DNA from: G963663735 sp963663735
GTDB lineage: Bacteria; Acidobacteriota; UBA6911; RPQK01; JAPXNP01
Direction of reading: 5' to 3'
DNA length: 64,000 nt
Assembly: GCA_963663735.2 (NCBI GenBank)
Contig: CAXXHN010000002.1
Location: 868,001 to 932,000, forward strand
Made by a program: the position numbers and the translations under genes. Positions 37,574-45,135 of the stretch are shown here, in pieces. The stretch's first letter is position 1. Each line of letters opens with the position of its first letter. The notes beneath the pieces were generated by a model. The model saw only the letters and a program-made list of their open reading frames with translations, did no database searches and was not told the DNA's origin.

Positions 37574-38257
37574 ATGACAAGAATAATTGTATTTTTCGTT
37601 GCCCTGCTTTCTTTTCCGTTTGTTTCGGCCATGCCGGAGAACGGCGATAAAACCGTTTCCGGGGTGCTGCTATTCGACTCTTCCTTATCTACAGGCGCAG
37701 ACATCTGGCAATTTACTGATACATCCGCCTGGAAAATCAGGCAAGACAGTGAACATGGGCAGGTGTTGATCCTGGATGGCGCCAGCACTTACGAACCAGC
37801 CGTGAGATCACCTTTTAATATTGCCTGGCTCAAGAGCCTGGAAGTCGATGATTTTGTGCTTGAAGTTGAAGCCATGTCCACTTCCCGGGAATATGGACAC
37901 AGGGACCTTTGCTTTTTTTTCGGGAAGCAGTCTGACACGGAATTCTACTACGTACACATTGCCACGGCTTCTGATCCCCATGCCAACTCGATTTTCCTGG
38001 TAAATAACGCGGACAGGGTTTCCATAGCTGAAAAAAGAACGGAAGGGACCCATTGGGAAAATGGGACTTTTCACAAAATCAGAATTGTGCGCAAGGTCGG
38101 CAGCGGGAAAATCCTGGTCTATTTTGATGATATGAGGACTCCCGTTATGGAAGCGACTGACACCACCTTTACATCGGGCTCTATCGGTCTGGGTTCATTC
38201 GACGATGTTGGAGAATTCCGCAATCTCAGGATCTGGAGAATCAAGAAACCTGAATGA
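37574..38257 (+). CDS. Exported concanavalin-like/DUF1080-like domain protein
   Basis: A 227-residue protein with a Sec signal (RIIVFFVALLSFPFVSA) and a single beta-sandwich-like domain. Segments such as DFVLEVEAMSTSREYGHRDL, FFFGKQSDTEFYYVHIA, FHKIRIVRKVGSGKILVYFD and GSIGLGSFDDVGEFRNLRIW resemble the DUF1080/LamG-like domains used in extracellular carbohydrate proteins. No catalytic residues can be pointed out. It may bind or cleave glycans outside the cell. It converges with the ATPase gene, with about 20 bases between stops. Confidence 0.65.
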   Translation: MTRIIVFFVALLSFPFVSAMPENGDKTVSGVLLFDSSLSTGADIWQFTDTSAWKIRQDSEHGQVLILDGASTYEPAVRSPFNIAWLKSLEVDDFVLEVEAMSTSREYGHRDLCFFFGKQSDTEFYYVHIATASDPHANSIFLVNNADRVSIAEKRTEGTHWENGTFHKIRIVRKVGSGKILVYFDDMRTPVMEATDTTFTSGSIGLGSFDDVGEFRNLRIWRIKKPE

Positions 38258-38278
38258 CTGCTGTACCCAGCTGAGGAA

Positions 38279-39556
38279 CTATACAGCTGCAATTATTGCC
38301 CGGCGCAGATCATCCCAGATCCTGACTGGATCGCTGTCTATACCCTCGAATCTTTCAGGATGAATCTTCAGTTCTCTGGCTGCCAGGAATCCGGCGTATC
38401 TTAGTTTGTCTCTGGAATTCGTCAGATCTTTAAGCTGAACAATGGACTGTTGCGACACGGCCATAAGCTTGATTTTTTTCTTTTCATGGACAGAGAGGGT
38501 GTTGGCTTCCAATATCTTTGCTGATGATCCAGTATCTTTTTCTTCAAGGTTTCCAGCCGCGCCGGAAATTGCAGGAATGAATTCCGGAACAGGTTGAATT
38601 CCAGAAGGAAGATCTTCTTCAACTTCAGCTTCTTGCATCGATTCCACAGCCCTGGGAAATTTCTTGATTTCAGCTTTATGGTCAATAACTTTATTGCCGG
38701 CAGTTCTCGATACAGCCGCTCTATTACTCTTTCCGGTTTCCAAAGGAGCAAATCTATCAGCTATCTGGTGAACCAGATCTGCTGATACTAATGACAGCTC
38801 ATTGGTTTCTGCGGCTTTCAGGGAGAGTTTACAAAGCCGGTTTACCAGCCTGGGGACTCCACCGCTCCTTTCAAAAACTGCCTCATAACCTGACCGGTCA
38901 AAAAATGGATTACTGTTGCCTGCCATTGCCAGGCGATGTTGGATATATGATTCTACAACATCAACTGAATCCATTGGCTCGAGGTTGCAGAAAACTCCTA
39001 TCCGCTGGTAGAAATTAGCTCTCCTGGGGTCTCTCAGCATTTTTGTTAATTTGGGCTGACCCGCAATAATGATGGTGAAGAGATTCTTCTCATCCTCCTG
39101 CATATTAGTCAGCAGTCTCAGGCCTTCCAGGTTTGCGGGCCGAAGCGCATTGCCCTCATCAATGAAGATCAGGACTTTCTGCCCGTTATCAGAAGTTTTG
39201 AATATAAAATTGTTAAATGCCTCCAGCAGATCTTCCTTGTTTCTTACTTCACACCTGTCTCCATGAAGCTGTCCAACTATATCCCTCAGCAGCTGAATGA
39301 ATGTAACGTCCGGATTGGTAATATAAGCAATTTTATACTTGTTCGGATCCAGTTCATTGAGGACCACCCTCATTGACATGGTTTTTCCCAGACCCACATC
39401 TCCAACTACTACAGCCAGGCATTCGTTAGCCTCTTCAATGGCGAACAGCAGTTCGGCTACAGTACCTTCCACAGTGGAATGCTCAGAGAAATACATATTG
39501 GGATCAGGGACATTGTCGAAAGGATTCTTGTTCAGTTTCCAGTAGTCCAGATACAT
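38279..39556 (-). CDS. ExeA-like AAA ATPase with C-terminal extension
   Basis: A 425-residue AAA ATPase of the ExeA/TniB/MshM group. It starts with the family hallmark YWKLNKNPFDNVPDPNMYF, then Walker A VVVGDVGLGKTMSM (about 48-60), Walker B VLIFIDEGNAL, AGQPKLTKMLRD and the arginine-rich GGVPRLVNRLCKLSL. After about residue 265 comes an unusual Pro/Glu-rich linker and a helical tail of roughly 60 residues. ExeA proteins assist secretion or pilus assembly; TniB relatives act in transposition. The adjacent HTH gene starts the pair, with five bases between the two, so they likely act together. Confidence 0.85.
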   Translation of the reverse strand: MYLDYWKLNKNPFDNVPDPNMYFSEHSTVEGTVAELLFAIEEANECLAVVVGDVGLGKTMSMRVVLNELDPNKYKIAYITNPDVTFIQLLRDIVGQLHGDRCEVRNKEDLLEAFNNFIFKTSDNGQKVLIFIDEGNALRPANLEGLRLLTNMQEDEKNLFTIIIAGQPKLTKMLRDPRRANFYQRIGVFCNLEPMDSVDVVESYIQHRLAMAGNSNPFFDRSGYEAVFERSGGVPRLVNRLCKLSLKAAETNELSLVSADLVHQIADRFAPLETGKSNRAAVSRTAGNKVIDHKAEIKKFPRAVESMQEAEVEEDLPSGIQPVPEFIPAISGAAGNLEEKDTGSSAKILEANTLSVHEKKKIKLMAVSQQSIVQLKDLTNSRDKLRYAGFLAARELKIHPERFEGIDSDPVRIWDDLRRAIIAAV

Positions 39557-39561
39557 AACTT

Positions 39562-40068
39562 TTAACCCTCCACTCCCTCCGCACAGGAACCAAGGTAATC
39601 AAGCACATCCTTGAACGAGAACCTGAGGCTCCGTCCAATTCTGATTCCCGGAAGATTGTTTTTTCTGTGCAAACGGTAAACAGTCCGGGGGCTTAATTCG
39701 AGCATTTCAGCGACTGTTTTTGCTGAAATGTACTTTGGAACACTCTTCCCTGATGATTCCAGGTTTAAAATAAGCACACCTTCCTGCTTCCGTTGCAATG
39801 TGCCTGATACCTGAATTCGATTTTCAGAGTTTAATAATGGATTAACTTCCGCCATCTGCTGTGCATTTAAATCCACTTCTATTAACCCGGAGTATTTTTC
39901 TCGGGAAGAATTGCGGGAGATTCCTCCTGAAATACTCAACAGGCGGGGTGGGAATTCGTTTTTCCGACTAAACGGCAACAGCTCCTGATCGCTGCTATTA
40001 TCTTTATAGAGCGCCGGTTTCTGCCCTAAAATCTCGATTCTGCGGCGCGCAATGTTGATTTTTCTCAT
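39562..40068 (-). CDS. Excisionase-type helix-turn-helix DNA-binding protein
   Basis: A 168-residue protein whose C-terminal 60 residues form a MerR/excisionase-like winged helix: ISAKTVAEMLELSPRTVYR then NLPGIRIGRSLRFSFKDVLDYL. The N-terminal 100 residues are polar and probably disordered, with a weakly hydrophobic stretch LILNLESSGKSVPKYISA just before the HTH. AGGGAACGG precedes the ATG. It is translated just upstream of the ExeA-like ATPase, suggesting a regulator/ATPase module. No integrase or transposase accompanies it here. Confidence 0.8.
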   Translation of the reverse strand: MRKINIARRRIEILGQKPALYKDNSSDQELLPFSRKNEFPPRLLSISGGISRNSSREKYSGLIEVDLNAQQMAEVNPLLNSENRIQVSGTLQRKQEGVLILNLESSGKSVPKYISAKTVAEMLELSPRTVYRLHRKNNLPGIRIGRSLRFSFKDVLDYLGSCAEGVEG

Positions 40069-40139
40069 TTCCGTTCCCTAAAAACTTGTCTGAAATCTTT
40101 TCCCCATGGAAGTCGAAATCATCTTGTTCATATTTGTTA

Positions 40140-40145
40140 ATTATA
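40140..40145 (-). promoter_or_regulatory. Candidate -10 box for the HTH/ATPase pair
   Basis: TATAAT on the minus strand, about 70 bases upstream of the HTH gene start. No good -35 hexamer is seen at the expected distance, so an activator-dependent promoter is possible. Confidence 0.35.
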
Positions 40146-40184
40146 ATTCCACGACATATTACTTCCTGAATCCCGCAAATTTGA

Positions 40185-40198
40185 GTGAGTGCACTCAC
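40185..40198. promoter_or_regulatory. 14-bp perfect palindrome upstream of the HTH/ATPase pair
   Basis: GTGAGTGCACTCAC is a perfect palindrome located about 40 bases upstream of the TATAAT box, the usual place for an activator site. It could be bound by the downstream HTH protein itself (autoregulation) or another dimeric regulator; this is inference. Confidence 0.45.
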
Positions 40199-40327
40199 AC
40201 TTTGCCGAAAAATGGAAACAATTCTGCAAGTACAATCGAACAATACATTTGATTTCTTAGGGTTAACCCGTATTTATCCCCGCCAGACTAGTGGGGCCAC
40301 GGTTTCTGCTGTCATTACTATCAAGGG

Positions 40328-40639
40328 TCAGGTGCCTGAAGCTGGATTACCATCTATAAATACAAGCGTAGCTCCCCAATTTCCCGCATCAGTGTCCGGC
40401 CGGTGTTTTCTAACATAGGGGATATCAGAAAGTACCGAATAGACAATATTCCGCAGGACCCCCTTCCCTTTACCATGAATAATTCTTACATCCAGGATGC
40501 CGAGGTTTCTGCATTCATCCAGATAATCCCGGACCAGGTCTTTCACTTCCTCAGGTTTGAAAGCGTGAAGATCCAGAATCCCGTCAATGGGGATTTCCAC
40601 TACATCAGGAATAGAAAAATCGCCTTCATCATCAAACAT
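40328..40639 (-). CDS. Small MutS-related (Smr) domain protein
   Basis: A 103-residue stand-alone Smr domain. It has the LDLH motif (ILDLHAFKPEEVKDLV, about 26-41) and HGKGKGVLRNIVYSVL (about 59-74), the two conserved Smr blocks linked to endonuclease activity. Stand-alone Smr proteins cleave nucleic acid and some act in ribosome rescue or RNA decay; the role here is open. It lies 54 bases after the Gfo/Idh/MocA gene on the same strand and may be read from that transcript. Confidence 0.88.
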   Translation of the reverse strand: MFDDEGDFSIPDVVEIPIDGILDLHAFKPEEVKDLVRDYLDECRNLGILDVRIIHGKGKGVLRNIVYSVLSDIPYVRKHRPDTDAGNWGATLVFIDGNPASGT

Positions 40640-40693
40640 GTTTTTCAGGCTTAGATCGCATCTCTCATCGTAAAATGGAAAATTATCAATGCT

Positions 40694-41899
40694 TTAAAGA
40701 CTAAGTTCCGTGAATGAAACAGTCCTTCCCTCAACTATTGATTTTTCGGCCATCAGGGAGGCTACAGCGTGACCAAACCCGGCCTCAATATCGGCAGAAG
40801 GTTTTTCGCGGGATTTTATGCAGTCAAAGAAATTCTTCATGTGGTGGGTACTCTTCCCAAGAGGTGCTGAACCAATTACCTTGCCATTCTTTTCCTCAAT
40901 GGTAAAAGGATCATTCCAGGACCACCTGGTGGCATTCAGCGTGCCATCTTCACCAAAAAACCTGAAAAAATTCCCGTCGTCCGAACCAAAAAATGTTCCA
41001 TACCTTACCAGGAACCCATCTTTCGGATAATCCATAATAATCTCCATGGAATCGGCACATGTTCTTTGGTCTTTATAGACATAGGTACCTGCCAGCGCGG
41101 TCACTTTTTCGGGATGCTTTGCCCCGGTAATGTAATGGACAGTATCGATAAAATGGACCATAAGCTGGGTATGGACTCCCAGGCAGAATTCCCGGTAACC
41201 CATCCAGGCTGAGTAAACATCTGGATCAAATTTCCTTTCCTTGCGGTTGAAGAGGAATCGTTTCCAATCCACATCTGACTCTTTAAGATCAGGCCGTGCT
41301 TTCTGATGCCAGAATGGCACCTTGGCATTGCGGGATTGTTCGATCTTGAAAATTTTACCCAGTTTTCCCGTCTCATAAAGTTCCCGGGCTCCCCTGGAAG
41401 CCGGCAGGCTCCTGATCTGGGTTCCGACCTGTACTACCTGGCTGGAAGATTTTACATCCGCGACCGCACTTTTCAGTTCAGTAAAATCGAAGGCGAGGGG
41501 CTTTTCGACATAAACATCTTTTCCGGCTTTTACTGCAGCGGAAAGCATGGAACAGTGCTGGTGATCAGGAGTGCTGATCAGCACCGCGTCAATATCCTTC
41601 CGGGATAAGACATCCAGGTAATCAATAAGTTTATCAGGGTCATAACCCAGATTTTCTTTTACAAAAGCCGCTCCCATGTCGCGCTTCTCCGTCCAGGTAT
41701 CGCACAAAGCTGCAATCCTGATACCCGATTCATCGGCGAATTGCACAGCCTCCCGTAACAACCCTCTCTGCCCGACACCCAGTACAGCCAGGTTGATCTG
41801 ATCATTCGCACCCATGATTTTTCCTGTGACTCCTCTGCCAACTGTAACTGCGGCGGCCGCGGCAGAACCTATAAACTCACGCCTGCTTGGATTTCTCAT
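40694..41899 (-). CDS. Gfo/Idh/MocA-family oxidoreductase, Tat-type signal
   Basis: A 401-residue NAD(P)-dependent sugar oxidoreductase. It opens with a Tat-like signal, NPSRREFIGSAAAAAVTVGRG (RR motif then hydrophobic run), followed by the Rossmann start INLAVLGVGQRGLL. Later blocks are LISTPDHQHCSMLSAAVKAG, VYVEKPLAFDF (the EKP motif) and the C-terminal domain ending SLMAEKSIVEGRTVSF. Exported members carrying their own cofactor are common in Planctomycetes and Bacteroidetes and include glycosidase-like enzymes (GH109). The start overlaps the sialidase stop by one base, so the two form an operon. Confidence 0.88.
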   Translation of the reverse strand: MRNPSRREFIGSAAAAAVTVGRGVTGKIMGANDQINLAVLGVGQRGLLREAVQFADESGIRIAALCDTWTEKRDMGAAFVKENLGYDPDKLIDYLDVLSRKDIDAVLISTPDHQHCSMLSAAVKAGKDVYVEKPLAFDFTELKSAVADVKSSSQVVQVGTQIRSLPASRGARELYETGKLGKIFKIEQSRNAKVPFWHQKARPDLKESDVDWKRFLFNRKERKFDPDVYSAWMGYREFCLGVHTQLMVHFIDTVHYITGAKHPEKVTALAGTYVYKDQRTCADSMEIIMDYPKDGFLVRYGTFFGSDDGNFFRFFGEDGTLNATRWSWNDPFTIEEKNGKVIGSAPLGKSTHHMKNFFDCIKSREKPSADIEAGFGHAVASLMAEKSIVEGRTVSFTELSL

Positions 41900-43071
41900 T
41901 ACGGTTTCTCCTTAAGGTTGTTCATTTCATGATCTTTATCAAGAAGGAGGGAAAGATCTACAGGCCCCATGACAGCAATTCCTTCATAAGGAGATTCTAT
42001 ACCTGCTTCCATCAGTATTAATATTTCTTTTTCATTAACCTGTACCATATCCCCATAAGCTGAAGGTCCAGGGTGCAGGACACTCGACGTCTGCCAGGTC
42101 TGACCCTGGTCAAAACTGGCTCTGAGCCTCATCATCTTCCTCTTTTCAATGCTTGCCGGATTCATAAAAAGCAGTATCCCCCGATCTTTCTCCCTCCTAA
42201 ACATCAGCAATGAAGCCTGGCAGATCGGTTCGACAAGAACCGGGTCAGACTGAATATCCGACCAGTTTGCGCCCCCGTCAGAACTAAAGCTTATTCTCCG
42301 AGTGCGTTTTTCACGATCGTAATTCCTCATGTTAAGCATAAGCCGGCCATCTTCCAGTTCTGCCACAGTGCATTCATTTACCTGGTCCTGGGGAACAATC
42401 CCTCCGGTTTTCCAGGTTTCACCGTGGTCATCGCTGTAAATAACATGGGATCGATATTTTTTTGTTTTCGCTTCGATGTGGTCGCAGGGTATGATCAGCC
42501 TCCCTCGAAACCTTGCATTTTTCAGCTGTATTCCATGGACCGGACCGGTCGCGTACCAGGTCCAGCTTTTATCTTTTACCTGCGCGGTAATTTCCTCAGG
42601 ATCAGACCAGGACAATCCTTCATTATCGGATTTGAGCAGGAAGATCCTGCGTGTATCCCTGCTTTTTTCCGCGATTATTTCAGGCTCCCTGTCGGAACCA
42701 AGATTCCAGGTGGAAAGCAATAGAATTTTTCCGGTCACTTCATCTACCACAGGAGCAGGGTTCCCGCAAGTGTTGTCCCCGTCGGTCCAAACTACCTGCA
42801 GCGGACCCCATGTCTTACCTCCGTCCATGGAACGCTTCAGCACCAGGTCGATGCTTCCGGTATCAGAACATCCGTTTCGTCTTCCCTCCGCGAAAGCCAG
42901 AATAGTCCCAGCAGGCGATTTTACTAACGCCGGAATCCGGAAACATTCATATCCCTCCGTGCCGCTTTTAAACAGGTAGTCAAGGCTTTCAGCCCGTGTA
43001 CTGTCACACACGAAAGAAACCAGAGCAATAAAAATTCCACAAAATACTGCAATCCTTAAGAATCGAAACAT
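41899..43071 (-). CDS. Exo-alpha-sialidase (BNR/Asp-box propeller), exported
   Basis: A 390-residue six-bladed-propeller sialidase (GH33-like). The signal peptide is FLRIAVFCGIFIALVSFVCD. The arginine-bearing FRIP motif is present (YECFRIPALV), followed by several Asp boxes: SMDGGKTWG, SDNEGLSWSD, SDDHGETWKT, SSDGGANWSD and SFDQGQTWQT. The Asp equivalent and arginine-triad residues look plausible (AEGRRNGCSDTG). The ATG has an ideal AAAGGAG site four to five bases upstream; the frame is open 35 more codons but those lack a signal. Substrate could be sialic acid or a related ulosonic acid. Confidence 0.87.
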   Translation of the reverse strand: MFRFLRIAVFCGIFIALVSFVCDSTRAESLDYLFKSGTEGYECFRIPALVKSPAGTILAFAEGRRNGCSDTGSIDLVLKRSMDGGKTWGPLQVVWTDGDNTCGNPAPVVDEVTGKILLLSTWNLGSDREPEIIAEKSRDTRRIFLLKSDNEGLSWSDPEEITAQVKDKSWTWYATGPVHGIQLKNARFRGRLIIPCDHIEAKTKKYRSHVIYSDDHGETWKTGGIVPQDQVNECTVAELEDGRLMLNMRNYDREKRTRRISFSSDGGANWSDIQSDPVLVEPICQASLLMFRREKDRGILLFMNPASIEKRKMMRLRASFDQGQTWQTSSVLHPGPSAYGDMVQVNEKEILILMEAGIESPYEGIAVMGPVDLSLLLDKDHEMNNLKEKP

Positions 43072-43194
43072 ACAACTCCTTTTCGAATAGGATACCTGAC
43101 CTTCCGACCGGAGTGAATCCGTAATTTGGGTTATTTCCTGATTGTTTATTTCCTTCCCAATATATCTATTCGTCATAGACCTTCGATTACGTAT

Positions 43195-43225
43195 ACGATT
43201 ACGACAACCGCTTCACAGACGACGA
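43195..43225. repeat. 31-bp direct repeat, copy 1
   Basis: Begins ACGATTACGACAACCGC and ends GACGACGA; identical to the copy 389 bases away. The unit is built of GAY/TAY-like triplets and would read D-Y-D-N-R-F-T-D-D on the plus strand. Confidence 0.9.
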
Positions 43226-43330
43226 TATCGGTTTGACTGCCGGGATCGTAGATCTCCTGGTCTGCATTCATTACCAACACCTGAGGCCCGGTAGAGAGCA
43301 GCCCTGTATCAGACGCCAGAGCCGGTTTGT

Positions 43331-43455
43331 AAAGCAGCTTTGCTTTAAACGCCGGAGGCGTGTCCGCCAATAGCCCCAGTTGATCCCGGACCGAAGGTTC
43401 GGGAGAGCCTGGGGGTCAGAAAGCAAAAGGAATAACCCAAGCCCTGGAAGGGCGA
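43331..43455. repeat. Hairpin-rich structured repeat block
   Basis: About 120 bases with successive inverted repeats: AAAGCA/TGCTTT, ACGCC-GGA-GGCGT, an outer AGCCCCAG/CTGGGGGT stem enclosing CCCGGACC/GGTTCGGG, and GCCCT-GGA-AGGGC. The order and spacing look like a structured dispersed element rather than a terminator. Its general form resembles non-coding repeats I associate with environmental bacterial genomes, but no name is claimed. Confidence 0.55.
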
Positions 43456-43583
43456 CAGGAACTACTGCCATATCCTTCAGCTGTTCTCTACACCCGTGTC
43501 CCTGAGAAATCCATATTATGCTGATTTGCCAGGACTCTCCGGGGACAATTCATGAATCGTCCCTACCCCGAATTATCACGATT

Positions 43584-43614
43584 ACGATTACGACAACCGC
43601 TTCACAGACGACGA
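43584..43614. repeat. 31-bp direct repeat, copy 2
   Basis: Identical to copy 1; here preceded by a further GATTAC-like unit and followed by a TGA in the D-Y-D-N reading frame. Confidence 0.9.
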
Positions 43615-43667
43615 CTGAGGCCGCGTCCCTTTATTTCCCACAGTTTCTCGCTTAGAATAAAAACCTT

Positions 43668-45074
43668 ATGAAGCAAAGAATCGTATTCATGACCTGTCTG
43701 CTCTCTATCCTTATAGCCCCCTATCTCCCTGGATCTGACCAGGGTGAAACACAAATCCTGAGCAACGAAAAGTTAGACGGTTACCAGGGCATCTGGTATT
43801 TCAACGAAAAACTGGATAACGAATATGTGTACAAATACAGCGGCGGGCTGGGGACATACTGCGCCAAACATCAGCCGTTTGCGGTATATTCCCCTGAAGC
43901 AAACAAGACATTTTTCTGTTATGGGGGAAGTTACAAAAACGAGAACACCTTAATTCATATGGTTTCCTACTATGACCATGACAGTGGAATGGTGCCGAGA
44001 CCCACGCTGCTCCTTGATAAACACACAACTGACGCCCATGACAACCCGGTTATTTCCATTGACAGCCAGGGATTTATCTGGATATTTTCCAGCTCCCACG
44101 GAACCAGCCGGCCTTCCTACATATCCAGGAGTATAAAACCCTACAATATTGATGAATTCGAGTTACTTGAAACCAGTAACTTTTCCTACACCCAACCCTG
44201 GTTTATCACGGATCACGGTTTCTTTTTCTTTCACACCAAATATGGATTTGTGGAAGGATGTGACCGGACACTCTGTTTTATCACCAGTCCTGACGGGTTA
44301 TCCTGGAGTGAGCCGCGCGCCATTGCTGCTATAGAGCGAGGCCAATACCAGGTCAGCGGTGTGTTCGGGGAAAAGGCCGGAACCGCATTTAACAGACATC
44401 CCCGTCCGAAGGGCCTGAACTGGAGAACTGATCTCTATTACATGGAGACTCCCGATTTCGGAAGCAGCTGGCAGAGTGCTGCCGGAGATAAACTCGATAC
44501 TCCGGTTACTGAACCGGGCAGCAAGTCCCTGGTCCTGGATTCCAGGGGCCTTAATATCTACCTGAAGGACCTTAATTTTGACAGTAAAGGCAATCCGGTG
44601 ATCCTTTTCATAACCAGCAAAGGTTTCGAATCCGGGCCCCAGAATGACCCGCGGACCTGGACAATAACCCGGTGGACCGGGACTGAATGGGTATTTTCGG
44701 AAGTCACCCGGTCCGACAACAATTATGACATGGGTTCACTTTATATCGAGGAAGAGAAATGGGTGATTATCGGTCCTACCGCGACAGGGCCCCAGGCTTT
44801 TAATCCAGGGGGTGAAGTTCAGTTCTGGGAAAGCAGGGACCAGGGACTGACCTGGAAAAAAACCAGGGACATGACCTTTACCAGTGAAAGAAACCATACC
44901 TATGTCAGGCGGCCGCTGCATGCCCATCCTGATTTTTTCGCGTTTTGGGCCGATGGGCATGGCAGGAAACCTTCAGAATCACTGCTCTATTTTGCCAATC
45001 GTAAAGGTGAGGTCTTCCAACTGCCCCGGAAAATGAAGGATGATTTTGAAAAACCGGTTAGGGTGTTTCAGTAA
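43668..45074 (+). CDS. BNR-4 repeat exported protein (possible polysaccharide lyase-like propeller)
   Basis: A 468-residue exported protein (signal IVFMTCLLSILIAPYLPGSD) of the BNR_4 type. It has YQGIWYFNEKLDNEYVYKYS and TYCAKHQPFAVYSPEANKTF, then TDAHDNPVISIDSQGFIWIF and SSSHGTSRPSYISRS. Later come W-G-S-S-W and SRDQGLTWKKT Asp-box-like turns and a terminal HPDFFAFWADGHGRKPSES. Histidine-rich motifs HQPF and DAHDNP and the overall architecture recall propeller polysaccharide lyases (families 24/25), but that link is tentative. The neighbouring sialidase and redoxin genes point to extracellular glycan turnover. Confidence 0.75.
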   Translation: MKQRIVFMTCLLSILIAPYLPGSDQGETQILSNEKLDGYQGIWYFNEKLDNEYVYKYSGGLGTYCAKHQPFAVYSPEANKTFFCYGGSYKNENTLIHMVSYYDHDSGMVPRPTLLLDKHTTDAHDNPVISIDSQGFIWIFSSSHGTSRPSYISRSIKPYNIDEFELLETSNFSYTQPWFITDHGFFFFHTKYGFVEGCDRTLCFITSPDGLSWSEPRAIAAIERGQYQVSGVFGEKAGTAFNRHPRPKGLNWRTDLYYMETPDFGSSWQSAAGDKLDTPVTEPGSKSLVLDSRGLNIYLKDLNFDSKGNPVILFITSKGFESGPQNDPRTWTITRWTGTEWVFSEVTRSDNNYDMGSLYIEEEKWVIIGPTATGPQAFNPGGEVQFWESRDQGLTWKKTRDMTFTSERNHTYVRRPLHAHPDFFAFWADGHGRKPSESLLYFANRKGEVFQLPRKMKDDFEKPVRVFQ

Positions 45075-45079
45075 GGAAG

Positions 45080-45121
45080 TCCGCCAAAGGCGGGAAATCC
45101 TGAATTCGAAACGCTAAATCC
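45080..45121. repeat. Dispersed intergenic repeat, short copy
   Basis: Hairpin CCGCC-AAA-GGCGG followed by AAATCCTGAATTCGAAAC and a CTAAATCC end. The same order occurs at 47158-47205 and, more diverged, near 48947. It sits between two convergent genes and could serve as a bidirectional terminator. Confidence 0.65.
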
Positions 45122-45135
45122 GAAAGGACAACACC

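Larger units (their letters stand above)
43072..43667. other. Repeat-rich divergent intergenic region
   Basis: About 600 bases between the divergent sialidase and BNR-4 genes. It contains two copies of a 31-bp direct repeat and a hairpin-rich block between them (all listed separately). A minus-strand frame at the left runs through the repeat and is not considered coding. Confidence 0.7.

Noticed and set aside
39562..40068. HTH protein as a phage or integrative-element excisionase
   Set aside because: The fold matches, but there is no integrase, attachment-site pair or other phage gene nearby, and the partner is an ExeA-like ATPase.
43173..43370. 65-codon minus-strand frame next to the sialidase
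   Set aside because: It runs through the 31-bp repeat (EAVVVIVYV-type translation) and the hairpin block, so it reflects repeat composition, not a gene.
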